DNA of 64,000 bases from Heliopora coerulea (Eukaryota; Cnidaria; Anthozoa; Scleralcyonacea; Helioporidae): the NCBI GenBank assembly GCA_030142905.1, contig JASJOG010000002.1, positions 5,465,001-5,529,000 of the forward strand. The letters run 5' to 3'. Below are positions 9,921 through 21,553 of the stretch, piece after piece (the stretch's first letter is position 1; each line of letters begins with the position of its first letter). Both the position numbers and the translations under genes were made by a program. The notes under the pieces are model-generated. The model had not been told where the DNA came from. It saw nothing but the letters and a program-made list of their open reading frames with translations, and did no database searches.

Positions 9921-12424
9921 TTTGCTTAAGCAGACTGCTCTCTGATAAATGTACAGTTCAGACAATGGAAAATTTCTTTCTCCAACATAAACTATTTTTA
10001 TCATAGTTTTAATACTGTTTTTTTTAACTTGGACAGAATGTCACACGGCAAGCCGAGAGTGATATGAAAGAATTTTTTTCTCACGCTATAAACCTCAGAC
10101 ATATTGACCAACAACTTGGGACTACCTGATTGTGGTACAACCTTTACATTTTGAAGTAGTACTTACCGAAGACCTTGAGTTTGAAGTGCTTTAAAACTAG
10201 TAAAACTTTGATGCTTCAGAAGTTTTTGTTTTTGGTCTTTCTTAGTCTGCAATCTTCAAGATCCAATGTTGGCTGCTTGTTGCTGGAAAGCCATCAGTTC
10301 GAATGTAATCAGTACTTACTTGCGATTGAACACGAAAAAACAAAAAAAACAAAAACAAAACAAAACCAGTCAGCGGCTCGGATTAATTGTGGAACTGAGA
10401 AGTGGCAAGTGGGATTCAAAAAACAGGTAAATGCAGACGTTTGAAATAAAATCTAATTGACAGGATAGTTCATTGCACTCACCTCAAGTGATCTGCTGAA
10501 CCGTGTTACTTGACGCTCACATCAAAATGGCCACATCACAGGTTCGTCGCGAAAATTCTTTTGATTCAAGAGGTCGGAAATCCTTCAAATGCAATTCACG
10601 TCTTCAATTTGATTACCTTTTTATTCTGGTCATAATATCGTGTGATGTAACTGTCAATATCAAATAGGTTTCAGGCATGAAATTAATTCCATATGACTCA
10701 ATCCACCATAACAAGTTACGATGAAAGTTCTTAACTTCGTGGTCAGATGAATAAAGTCGGATTCAGTGCAGGACAGACAGGAAATTAGCGTACTATCATT
10801 CACAAAAACGTTTTACGTCCCGCCAAAGCTGTTTTGGCTTAAAAAGTGTTACTGTAGTGTTTACCATGACTTACATTTGATGTAACTAAATTTCTTGTTG
10901 GTGGTTCCGCTAGCTCATAAAGACAGCGTGTAAAGAGAGAGTCTTGGTTATCTCCTCAAGCAACCCTTAAAAGTTTTTCTTGTGTTCTCACTACATCCCA
11001 CATGCATCCATTGCTTGAATCAGAAAGCCAAACTATCAGGTAATTATTCAATAGATAACGCGATTCTTGCTTCAGCGTCTAACACCGAATGGTTACTATG
11101 TTCACGGAAAATACAGCTTTACTATGGTTAACATGATTGTAGATACATGCTAAGAAATGTGTCCGTTCTCAGCAGCAGTCACGAATCACCGAACGCCTCC
11201 AAAATTAGAACTTTCATTAACTATCACTTCAGGAACTTCATGCTCATAATCTAGTGGTTACCTAGGCATGGTTGGGAACCTCCTACTTTTTTTATTTTAC
11301 TCCTACTTTTTATTGATCTAAATTTCTCGCCCTCAAAATTTCCTAAAATTCACTGGGCCTGACAATAGTTAAGCTCAGTTGCGGACAAAGCTGATGATAG
11401 ACGGTAAATTTCCCCCGATAGAAAATTCTTACATTGATCATAATGTGGCCAAACTTAACAGACGATTTAGTTCACAGAGATTGCTCAACATTTGCCTCAC
11501 AAAAACCTTTGGGAAATGTTTTCCTGCGCGGACCTAGCTGTCGCCTGATAAGCATTTGATTTCAACCGTTCGGGTTTGTTGCTTACTGGAATATGAATGC
11601 CATTAACATCAAGCACAAATTGTCAATGACAGCAATTGAAAACCCTTCACCGCTAATCGTGAACATTCTTCAGCCAGCTCCACTGAAAAGTGTTTCTTCG
11701 TCTGTGCTAGCATGTCACTAATTAACCTCTTTGCCGACGACATGTAATAATCTTGAATGGAAATTTATAACAGCAAAACAACCGCAAAATCTTTGCTGGA
11801 ATCCTGTTGAAATAGTTCTCGTCAACAAGGAAACGTTAGAAGCCAAAACAGATAAAACACAAAATCGTATATCGTGTCATCTCAGAAAACCTCCCTAGTT
11901 TAATACCTTACTAAATCAAATTAAGATTTCTGTTCTCGATTATCACAATTGGTACCTACTATGCCTTGTTTAGCTAACCTGTAAAATCTTAGTGGAGTAA
12001 AAATTTTAATAAATAGTCGATCTGTCCCTTTCTAGAATTTTACACATTCACAAGACAGATGGACCTTATTGATTAATGGCATTAAGCAATCAAGCAGCAT
12101 ATCAAATCACCAAAACACATCCTAAAAAGTTCGTGATTTCCACGTCTCACTCAAATGAAGAGACTTTAATTGAAATGTTATTGCCTCGTTTTTTCTGTTT
12201 GGTAACGTATTTGAATTTAATGGCTAGATACTATGTAGCAATAAAAGTATGAATTGGATTTAATGACTCAATAGAGTAACTACCAAATCAAACAGCAGTT
12301 TAACTGCTGTATATTCAACATATCAAAAGCGTGCTTATTAATTCTTTTGATCTGATGAAAGTCCGAGTCGACAGGTCAACCGCTAAGCCTTAAATAATAC
12401 ACGTGGTGTATTCACCAACAATAA
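9921..12424. other. Unassigned sequence
   Basis: Nothing recognisable beyond short A-rich runs (10336-10368, aaaac/aaaaac type) and the 11103-11201 partner of the 9406-9512 segment. It could include host noncoding DNA. Confidence 0.5.
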
Positions 12425-12970
12425 GCTGTTGATGGTTTGATAGTTTGACAGTTTATTAAACCAAATTACAAAGCAGCCCAAAGGCTGAATTGAGTAATTT
12501 ACAATAATAAAATATGAATAGCAATAAAAATCAAATAAAAATTTCCTAAAATAACGTTTATTAATGAAATTTATTTACACATAGCTGGTATAAAAGACTT
12601 CCCAAAACGGTTAGTTCGTGGACACAGAATATTAAACTGGTGAGTACGCCTTAAGTTATACTTGGCCTCATGCCTTGGTGGTAGTAAATTATACAGTTTG
12701 TGAGAGGGACTGGATATTGAATTAAAAAGTTTGGAACAAAGGGAGTCTCGTCTAAAATGTTAGGTGGACAAACCCGAAACAAGTAAGGTTCTTATAATAG
12801 CTATTGCCAGGGGATATTATCTGAAGTACCCGTTTCTGAACCCTTTCCATTTCATCACTTAGATATTTAGGTAGGGCGTTGTGGAAGATGGGCAAACTAT
12901 ACCCTGGCACAGGTCTAATAGTTCTGCAGTAAAAATGAAAAAATAAATTTTCATTATAGAGCATGCATTA
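12425..12970 (-). pseudogene. LINE RT C-terminus and 3' UTR, 5'-truncated
   Basis: Minus frame from 12964 encodes FYCRTIRPVPGYSLPIFHNA, then LPKYLSDEMERVQKRVLQII. After one frameshift near 12755 it continues RRDSLCSKLFNSI, HKLYNLLPP, TNRFGKSFIPAMCK and a stop near 12580. This is the conserved tail of many animal LINE RTs (ERVQKRxLxII, RR...C). The remaining 150 bp are a short AT-rich 3' UTR. Only the tail survives, as expected for 5' truncation during target-primed reverse transcription. Confidence 0.8.
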
Positions 12971-13539
12971 TCTTTCACGTGCATTAAGCCTGGTCATCCC
13001 TGACGAGTTAACCACAGGAACAAGATCTGAGTGAAAACTAAAGATGGCATCATCTCGGAACTTGAACATGAGCATTTGGCGAAATCGGATACAGCGCAAT
13101 AAGAATTTTTCGTTCTCTTTCGTTTTTCCCAAACTTTACTTATCTTGTGCAATCCAAAAGCTTTGCTCACACAGATGCTTTGTTCCTTCGTCGGTTCGAG
13201 TTGTACTTCGACGTGGCCAAATTCTGATTCTGCCCAACTGATAACCAGATTTTATTAAAACTACGTACGTCGACAATTATCCATGGCTTTAGGCATATTT
13301 CAAAAAGCAAATTATTATATTACTGCCACGTAATCATGTATATGACTTTGTTGTCATGCTCTAAACCGACGGTGACACTCACGGATTTGTGTCGCATCAG
13401 AATTGTAGACAAAATTGGTCTCCTGGCTAAACCTGTCCATTCATGTTGCCAACGCACTGGTGATTTGCTTAGTGGTGCAATACCAATCACATTACAAATT
13501 GGTGGCTGATAACAAACAAAAAAATTTACACAGCCATTA
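12971..13539. other. Unassigned sequence
   Basis: No domain, RNA gene or clear repeat seen. Confidence 0.4.
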
Positions 13540-13735
13540 GCACGTTTTAAGAAGGAGCTGAAGGCATATCTTTGTATTGATGCTTATACGTAAGTTCTAG
13601 ATTTTAATACTTTTACATAGTAGTAGAACTTTTAGATTTGATTTTATAATTTTTATGACTGTACTTAAGGTAATTTCATTGTAATGCGCTAATGGGCTAT
13701 AGGAAATTAGCGCTACAGAAATTATTATTACAACT
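13540..13735 (+). mobile_element. LINE 3' tail ending in (ATT)n
   Basis: Starts with a few residues of a LINE C-terminus (ARFKKELKAYL, then stop). An AT-rich 3' UTR follows, with the short inverted pair aatgcgctaatgggc / tagcgc, ending in attattatta. It abuts the 3' end of the minus-strand R4/Dong-like element, whose own tail is (AAT)n. Confidence 0.55.
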
Positions 13736-16700
13736 CACACACCACCCAGTTCAGTACAGTGGAAGGGGTCTTAGCTTGCTACCGGCATTAAGCATCCCAC
13801 TAGGAAAGGCCGTAACAGACATTGCACATTTTAGGGAACTTGTGGGGAAAGGAAATTTCACCATTAAAATGGATTTTAAGAAACACTTATAGAGCTAGCC
13901 CCTTACTCGCCCGACCTATCCAGTCAGGAAGGAGTAAGGGATGTACAGTTCTCTATGATCCCTGAAAGTACTACCCAATGCGTATATCCAGTTTGACTTT
14001 GACAGTACTCTCTTGCACTTCCAATCAGTTAAGGTAAGTTTAGGTGTGCCATTGCAAGGGTTAAGTCTGGATATTGTTTTATTCTTAGACTAGTGCAGAT
14101 CTGTTTCAGCATTAAAGACCGGTTTATCCTGAACCAACTAAGGTCAGGGGCACCAGCCGTACAGATTTTCTTCTAGTCTTTGGGCTTACAGGGTAGGTTT
14201 GCCAACACCTGAAGGTAGTGTCCTTGCAGCTGCCAGCCAATTAAGGCAAGCTGAGGCTTTCGGCTACCTGTCTACCCAGCTGGCATGGCAGGGGTGCCAC
14301 TCTCTAAGTCATCTCATCAAATCCTGCTAGTTTTATGGAGGTCACTGGCTCCTAACCAATCTCCTGCCTACTTACTTCTGGTTTTATGTCAGAGTTTCCT
14401 TCTCCTAGATAAGTTGCTATCCAAGGCTAAAGAGTGTTATCTACCCTTGGCTAAGGGGTTGCTAGCACTTGCCAAAGGTGCCACCCGGACTCTGGTGGGC
14501 GGGAGTGTCCACATTCCCGAAGTAGTCTGAAGCTGTGCTTGTCCTACTCCAGTGCCCATATTAGTTTATTTTTTCTTAATGATTGGCATTTGATACTACT
14601 CCTTGCCGGGTCATAACCAATAACCTAAGACAAGTGGAGGTTGGCAATGTTGGTGCACACACGATCATTCTAAATGGATAGAGCTCTTCGCAATATATGG
14701 GCTGTGCTTATGAGAATAATTTTTTGGATTTCGTGTAGGGACGGGTCTCCAGGGATGTTGTCTAAATGACTTTGGCAACCCTTCTTAATCATACTCGATG
14801 CTCCTATTATAACGAGGACCATTTTTGTTTTTATGTGCCACATTTTTTCTATTTCTATTTCCAGGTCTTTGTACTTGCTCAATTTTTCAAATTCCTTAGC
14901 TGATATATTTACGTCAGATAGTACACTCATATCGATCAGCTTGCAAGTCTTTGCTTTTTTATCTTTGATAATGATGTCTGGTCTGTTTGCTTGTATTGTT
15001 CTGTCTGTATATACCGTAAAATCCCATAGAATAGTTACATTTTCCCCTTCTACCACTGGTTCCGAGTGATGTTCATACCATTTAGGGGTTGTATCGATTT
15101 GATAATGATGAACTATTTTCAAATGCAGATATTGCCCTAATCGATCATAACGTTTTTTATATTCATTGTGTGTGAGACTTGGGTATCCAGATACTAGATG
15201 GTCTGCAGTTTCAACAAATTGGTCCCAAAATCTGCACTTGGGATCTGCACCGTTATTCAAGATATTGGCTTGGTAATTTCGAGTAATTAGGTTCTGGTTT
15301 TGTGCAGCCAAGATGAAGCCTTCTGTTTCCCCTGTTAGTCCTGAGTTCCTCAGCTACTGATGAGCTGCCTTCTGATCTACATCAGCTTCTCTGCTTCGGA
15401 GAAAGAACGGTCTATAGAGGGGCTTCTGGCTCCATCTGTCTTCTATTTGTTTTTGGCCTGCTTTCTTTAATTGGTTTTTGATTTTCTTTGCTGCTTCTGT
15501 TGCGTTGTCTTCCATTTATATGTTATTTTCAAAGCTTTGTCCCAGTTCCATAGTGAATTTACATTTTCTTTTACTGCATTCATGGTCATATACGAGTTGT
15601 ATCATTCAGTCTTGTGTGACATTAAGATACTTGAAAAGGCCTATTGTTGATGTCTTGTATGATAGTTCTAAATGCCCCTACCCCCACTGCTTCTTGGTAG
15701 ATACAGGTGGTCTACGTCTGATTTGGGGTGGTGCATTCTATTGCAAGTAAGCATCTTTCCTATTTTCGTATCAATCTTTTTGATATCATTCAAGTTCTAA
15801 CTTATTACATTAAAACTATACGTCACTACTGGAATGACAAGGGTGTTAATTGCCGTTATCCGGTTCTTTGAATTTAGTTCAGTTCTCATTATGGCTGTCA
15901 CTCGGTGTATACATTCTTTCCTAATTTTCTCTTTCATTTTTGCGTGTTGTATTCCATCACCTTCGTTCACTCCTAGGTATTTGTATGTACCTTCCTGATC
16001 GAGTTCTTTCATCACCGTATCAGCCTCCAGGATGATATTCTCACTATCTACTAGCTTTCCTCGTTTAAACGTTGCCTTAGCGCATTTGTCTAGCACAAAT
16101 TGCATGCCTATATCATCACTGAAGTTTTTACGGTTTTTAAGATTCCTTCCAGTTCTTTATCATTTCTCGCATACAGTTTTAGATCATCCATATAGAACAA
16201 ATGACTTATCTTCTGTTCTCTGATTTTATATCCATACCCTGTAGCGTTTAATAGGGATGACAGAGGAATCAGTGCTATACAGAAGAGCAAAGGAGACAAA
16301 GAGTCTCCCTGGAATATGCTACATTTAATGTTTATATCTTTAATTAACAATGTACCTTTTCAATGGGAAAGGAACAAGTCCGTTTTCCATAGTTTCATGT
16401 TATGTTTTAGGAAGTCCACTAATATTGGTGATACTTTGTACAGTCCGAGAGCTTTCAGAATCTACGAGTGCCGGTACATTATCGAAAGCCTTCCTATAAT
16501 CTATCCATGCTACACTAAGATTTTTTTGTTTAGAACGTCAATTTTCAAGAATCATTCTGTTTATGAGTAGTTGATCTTTACAGCCATATTAGCCGCGTCG
16601 GCATCCTTTTTGTTCGATAGGGAAGATGTTTTGTCCTTCCATATGATAGTATATTATTTCCGTTAGGATAGAAGTTAAGAGTTTGTAAGACGTTGAAAAG

Positions 16701-17116
16701 CACGTAATTGGCCTGTAATTTTTGGAATTTTCAGTTTCATTGCTTTTAGGTAGTAGATAGGTGTTACGTTGGCACAACCATTCTGGGGTCGATGCTGGTT
16801 CAACCATTAATTCATTAAAGATCCTTTAAAGTGAGGTATGTGAACTGGTTAGTGTATCAAGCCAGAAATTGAGACATTTGTCTATTCCAGGTGACCTTCA
16901 TTTATGGGACTTACGCAATGCATCTTTTATTTCTCGAACAGTAATGTTTTGCCATTCTTGTTTCTCAATACCCCCGTGGTTTGTTCCAGGTCTTTAATCC
17001 ATTGCGCAGTTTCATCATGTCCTCTAACATTTTCCCAGATTTTATTCTAAAATGTCCTCACTTCATCTTCTGTTGGTACTTTATCGATTGTAATGACTTC
17101 TTTGACAATTTCTCGA
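13736..17116 (-). mobile_element. R4/Dong-like element AE, 3' half (RT, zinc finger, RLE, 3' UTR), decayed
   Basis: Minus strand, in order: pre-RT region resuming exactly at the Gypsy target site (17116: REIVKEV, then DETAQWIKDLEQ), RT N-terminus (16807-16589: NYRPITCFSTSYKLLT), RT palm (16350-16108: [30 protein letters not shown]), thumb (16105-15797), and a C-terminal frame at 15311-14670. The last has a degenerate CCHC finger (CRFW..TADHLVSGYP, final Cys lost) and the restriction-like endonuclease core RPDIIIKD...CKLID. RT-MDDLK plus a downstream PD-x12-D nuclease is the R2/R4/Dong architecture. Multiple frameshifts and stops occur between these blocks. A long 3' UTR (14669-13736) ends in (AAT)3. 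Confidence 0.8.
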
Positions 17117-17271
17117 TGTTATGACCTGTGGTATTTTATCCTAGCTCTCATGAACTCAAGTGACAACTCACCTATGTGTTTTCATGTTACAGCTTTGTTG
17201 TATCATTAACTAATTAGTCTGTTATTAATAATTTCGGAATATTAAGTGTCATATCATTACATCTTCCTTTT
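17117..17271 (-). mobile_element. 3' LTR of Gypsy-1
   Basis: On the minus strand it starts TGTAATGATATGACAC and ends CAGGTCATAACA. It matches the 5' LTR at 23263-23410 with small indels. A purine-rich tract (aagaaaaggaaga, 17272-17285 in reverse) sits directly upstream, as expected for a polypurine tract. It is followed by TCGAG, the target duplication. Confidence 0.85.
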
Positions 17272-19963
17272 CTTAAAAGTTTAACAAAATTTGAACTAGA
17301 GAGTCAATACTGTTTAATCGTGTATAAACGTGTACGAATCAATAATAATAGTCAGGCGGTTTGCTAACCCGTCCATAATGTGTGGTTACTATAGTTGATT
17401 GTTTTCCGGAATCTGTTTTCGTAGTTGGAGTGTCGTTTCGTTTCTTTTGAATTTCTTTCTCCGTATTATGACATTCAGTAAGTGGTACTTCGATCTCTGC
17501 GTTGGCTTGTATGAATGGTTCATTTGTTTAAAGATCTCTTCTACTTCGTCTCAACATTCTGCCTTCTTCTGTTTGGACTTTGTAGGATCTCGGGTGTTGG
17601 TCTTGTTCAATCACTCTTGCTTTGACTGGCCATGAGCCGTCTTTATTTACTCAAACCGTTGATCCTTCTTTAAGTGATGGATGTTTCTTTGCTGTTCAGT
17701 CGTAGTATTCTTTTTGCTTGTCCATCAGGGTTGTTTTCTTTAGGAGGTACTTGTTGTTCTCATTTTGTGTCTGGGTGTAGTGTTGAAATGATGGAAGTCT
17801 CGTTCCAATCTTTCTTCCAAACAGTCGTTCAGCAGGCGACGGTCCTCCGTTAGCATCTGGGCATGCTCGATGTGGTTGAACTGCTATGTAAGGGTCTTCT
17901 CCCTTCTTGGTAGCTTTCTTGAGGAGCTCTTTGATAGTTTGAACCGCTCGTTCTGCCATTCAGTTTGACTTTGGGTATTTTGGGCTCGATGTAGTGTGGA
18001 TAAAGTCCCATTTTCTGGTAAATTCTTTAAACTCTTTGCTGCTGTATTGTGGCCCGTTATCAGAGACTACTTTGCGTGGTGTGCCATGTCTTGAGAATAT
18101 TGACTTCACCTTCTGGATGACTTGTTTGCTGCTGGTGTTGTCCAACTTTGCTATTTCTGGATAACTGGATTGGTAGTCGACAACAATCACAAAGTCGTTG
18201 TTTTGAAACTTGAATAAATCTGTTGCTACTTTCTCTCAAGGCTTCGTAAGAAGATTGTGCGGCATCAGAGGCTCTTTCTGCTGGTATTTTCTATGTTCCT
18301 GGTATACACTGCATCCTTTAATCATTTCCGTTATTTCCATGTTCATCCCAGGCCAGAACAATGTCTCTCTAGCTCTAGATTTACTTTTCTCGATTCTCAG
18401 GTGTCCATCGTGTATTTTCTCTTTCATGTCCATTCTCATGGTCGAAGGAACTATTACTCGTTCTCCTTTCATGATTCCGTTGAATTCGGTGATTTCTTGT
18501 CTGAATGGAAAGTATGGTGTAAGTTCAACTGGAAGCTGTGCTTTGTGGTCTGGCCATCCATCTTTTAAGATATTGCTAAGCTTCTGTAGGACTTGGTCTT
18601 TCGCGGTTTCACGTTGAAATTTACTAAGCATCGTTTCGGATATCGGTAGATTGGATATTACCATGTGAACTTGGCTCTCTAAATTAAGTTCATCTTCTGG
18701 TAGTCGAGGTAGTTATGCTCTTGACAGAGTGTCCGCAACGGGTAAGTTCTTTCCTGGGGTATACTGTATTGTCATGTTGTATCTCTGGAGTTTTAATCCG
18801 AATCTCTGGATTCGTGGAGGGGCACTTGCAATTGGTTTTGAGAAGATGGGTTGGAGAGGCTTATGATCAGATTCTACAACGAAAGGCTTGCCCTATACGT
18901 AATCGTGGAATCGTTGAGTGCCAAACACTATTGCCAAAGTCTCTTTTTCGATTTGTGCGTAGTTTTGTTCTGTTTTCGTCAGTGATCTGCTGGCATATGC
19001 TACTGGGGCCCATGATTCATGCTTTTGCAGTAGAACTGCTCCTAGGCCATGCTTTGATGCATCAACTGATATCATGGTTTGTAGTTTAGGGTCGTAGTAC
19101 TTGAGCGTGGGGCTTGATGATATTTCTTTCTTGAGCTGTTTAAGGGCTTCATCTTGATGCTCGGTCCATTGCCATTCAGCGCTTGACTCTTATAGTTGTC
19201 GTAGACATGTTGTCTTGGATGAAAGATCTGGAATAAATTTTCCAAGATATGTGACCATTCCTAAAAATCTTTGTAGGTCCGACTTGTTGGTTGGTATAGG
19301 CATGTTCGTGTCGCTCTGATCTTTTTTGGATCTGGTTTTACGCCTTGATCTGAGAATATGTGACCGAGGAAGGTCATTTCTGTGGTTCCAAAAACACATT
19401 TTTCCTTGTTTAACTTCAAACCGGATTTCTCAATTCTTTCGAGGACTTGCGAAAGGCGAACATTGTGTTCTTCTTTGGTCCTTCTCCAAATGATGATGTC
19501 ATCCTGAACATTTGCGCAGCCTTCAATGCCTTCAAGTATCTGGGTTATCTTCTTCTGGAAGACTTCACTTGCACTTAAGATTCCAAAGGGAAGTCTCTTA
19601 AATTTATATCTGCCAAATGGGGTGTTAAACGTTAAGATCTTTGAGCTCTCCTCATCGACTTTTATTTGCCAATATCCACTTGACGCGTCTGACGTCGAAA
19701 AGAACTTTGCATCTGCCATTTCTGCCATGATTGATTCAACATTACCAATTGGGTAGTGTTCTCTCTTTATTGCCTTGTTTAGATCGTATGGATCAAGGCA
19801 TATTCGCAGTTTTCCATTAGGCTTCTCGACTATAACTAGGAAATTCACCCAATCGGTCGGTTCGTCTACTTTGTCGATGATTTCGTTTCTTTCCATGCGT
19901 TCAAGTTCAGCTTTTAGCTTGTCTTTCAATAGGTACGGTACTTTGCGAGGAGGGTGTACCACC
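17272..19963 (-). pseudogene. Gypsy-1 pol, 3' half: RT, RNase H, integrase
   Basis: Minus strand from 19963: Ty3/Gypsy RT (NFLVIVEKPNGKLRICLDPY, ..FKRLPFGI.., catalytic VQDDIIIW) to 19261, then a frameshift into the connection region (LGMVTYLGKFIPDLSSKT). RNase H follows (19075-18893: SVDASKHGLGAVLLQ, ETLAIVF). Integrase zinc-binding region (18664-18236: HDGHL...FWPGM) has a CxxC box reduced to CSVY. The core (18190-17960) has VVDYQSSYPE and SDNGPQYS, and a stop just before AERAVQTIKE, which holds the third catalytic residue. Broken in several places; transcription would read toward the LTR at 17117. Confidence 0.85.
19113..19963 (-). repeat. Left arm of 851/848-bp inverted duplication (Gypsy RT)
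   Basis: Reverse-complement copy of 24805-25652, differing at about five bases plus one 3-nt indel (near 19551). Both copies share the same frameshift after KKIRATRTCLYQP and the same stop after TTCLRQL, so they derive from one already damaged element. Confidence 0.9.
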
Positions 19964-20806
19964 TCAGAAACGCATTTGTTTGCTGACGATACTCAAATTG
20001 GAACAGCAAGCCATGATATAAATGAAATTGTTGAAACATTGAGCGATGATTTAAATAATGTTGCAAATTGGTTGTCTGCAAACAAATTAACTCTTAATAA
20101 AAGCAAAACGGAATATATGTTCATTGGTTCTAAGAAACGATTGAGACAATTAACATTTAACCCAACTATATATGTAGGAAATTTCAATATTAAAAGGGTA
20201 GAAAAGACAAAATCCTTGGGTCTGAATATAGATGAGTCTTTGAGCTGGAATGCGCACATTGATTACATTATAAGTAAAGTCACTTCAGGTCTTGGTATTC
20301 TTCGACAGTTACGAGATATGGTTGATTTCTTTACCTTACTAGTTATATACAATTCATTAATCCAACCGTATTTCGATTATTGTGCACAAATATGGGGTTG
20401 TCTCGGTAGTACATTATCAAATAAACTACAGAAACTCCAAAATAGAGCATTTCGTATAATTACTAGAGAGAGTTATTCAACAAGATCAACTGACTTTCTA
20501 GGTAGACTAAATATTCCAAATCTTGAGCAAAGAAGAAATCGACAACTTTCGATTCTTATGTACAAAATAAATAAGAAATTGGTCCCCGACTACTTGGGAG
20601 ATATGTTTACAATTACCTGTGATATACATAATCATAATACTAGGCAGTCAGATGTCAATTTGGCTTTGCCAAAGCCAAGAACAAATTATATGAAATGCTC
20701 ATTTAGCTATAGAGGCGCAGAAAATTGGAATAAATTACACAATAGCCTTAAAAAATCAGAAAGCCTTACCATTTTCAAATCTTTGCTAAGACGTAACATG
20801 AAATAA
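19964..20806 (+). pseudogene. LINE-2 RT C-terminal half (FADDT-type)
   Basis: One open frame starts abruptly at the Gypsy junction with SETHLFADDTQIG, so the catalytic FADD box is its first motif. It continues NKLTLNKSKTEYMFIGSK, SLGLNIDESLSWNAHIDYII, DYCAQIWGCLG, LQNRAFRIITR and YRGAENWNKLHNSL to a stop at 20804-20806. This is a complete CR1/Jockey-like C-terminus. The N-terminal RT motifs and endonuclease are missing because of the breakpoint at 19963/19964. The frame upstream of 19964 is antisense Gypsy and does not belong to it. Confidence 0.8.
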
Positions 20807-21074
20807 TAAAATATATATGCACACATTTATTTACATGCACCGATGCACGCGTATATATATAACTGTATTTCAATATAATTTATATTTGTTTTTATTGTAA
20901 TTTGTTTATCTATAAATTTAGTTTTATTATTGTAAATAGTAGTTAAGAATAGTTTGTTAATTCTTGTAAATAAGCACGGCCAGTTGGAAGATCACTCTTT
21001 TTTCTTTTTCTCTTTTATAACAGTGAAATTGTACCGTGTAAAGATATAGTAAATAATAATAATAATAATAATAC
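20807..21074 (+). other. LINE-2 3' UTR and (AAT)n tail
   Basis: AT-rich 3' UTR with cggccagttggaagatcac near its end, passing into (AAT)8 at about 21051-21074. The tail is the entry point of the next insertion. Confidence 0.6.
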
Positions 21075-21255
21075 CTTCGGAAGATTGGAATTCCAATAAA
21101 GATCGAACTCGTGCAGAAAGTAACACTACTCGGACTGCAAGGATTCTGCGAAATGTGCTTGAGGCCCAAGGCTGTGAGACACAGCTTGCCGTCAGCGTAC
21201 TATCATGTGACCAGCAACTATCTAAGCTGAGAAAATTCTAAAATAATAATAATAA
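21075..21255 (+). mobile_element. R4/Dong-like 3' fragment G1, 5'-truncated
   Basis: Encodes only the RLE C-terminus (about TARILRNVLEAQ, compare GTARILRRVLEN in element D), with a stop near 21239, then (AAT)4. It lies between two AAT tracts, as expected for a severely 5'-truncated insertion into (AAT)n. Confidence 0.65.
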
Positions 21256-21553
21256 TGACTACATGCGCATCGGGGAGTATTTTCAGAGAGTTTAGAGGTC
21301 TGTGCATCCTTTATTCATTCCTGACTGGATAAGTTGCGCGAGGAAGGGCTGGCCCTATGGGTGTTTCTTAAAATCCATTTTAACGGTGAAATTTCCTTTT
21401 CCCACAAGTTCCCTGAAATGTGCAATGTCTTTTGCGGCCTTTCCTGGTGGGATGCTGGGCACCCTAGCAGACTAAGACCCCTTCCACTGTACTTAATTGG
21501 TTGGTGTAGGACTTGTAATAATAATGATAATAATAATAATAATAATAATAATA
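21256..21553 (+). mobile_element. R4/Dong-like 3'-UTR-only fragment G2 and (AAT)n
   Basis: About 260 bp matching in inverted orientation the last part of the 3' UTR of element AE (13736-14000), for example the shared gtgtttcttaaaatccattt and aagaccccttccactgtac. It ends in (AAT)n at 21519-21553, directly followed by the 5' end of element AE. Confidence 0.7.

Noticed and set aside
19775..19963. N-terminal extension of the LINE-2 frame
   Set aside because: This part is antisense to Gypsy RT; the LINE homology starts only at 19964.
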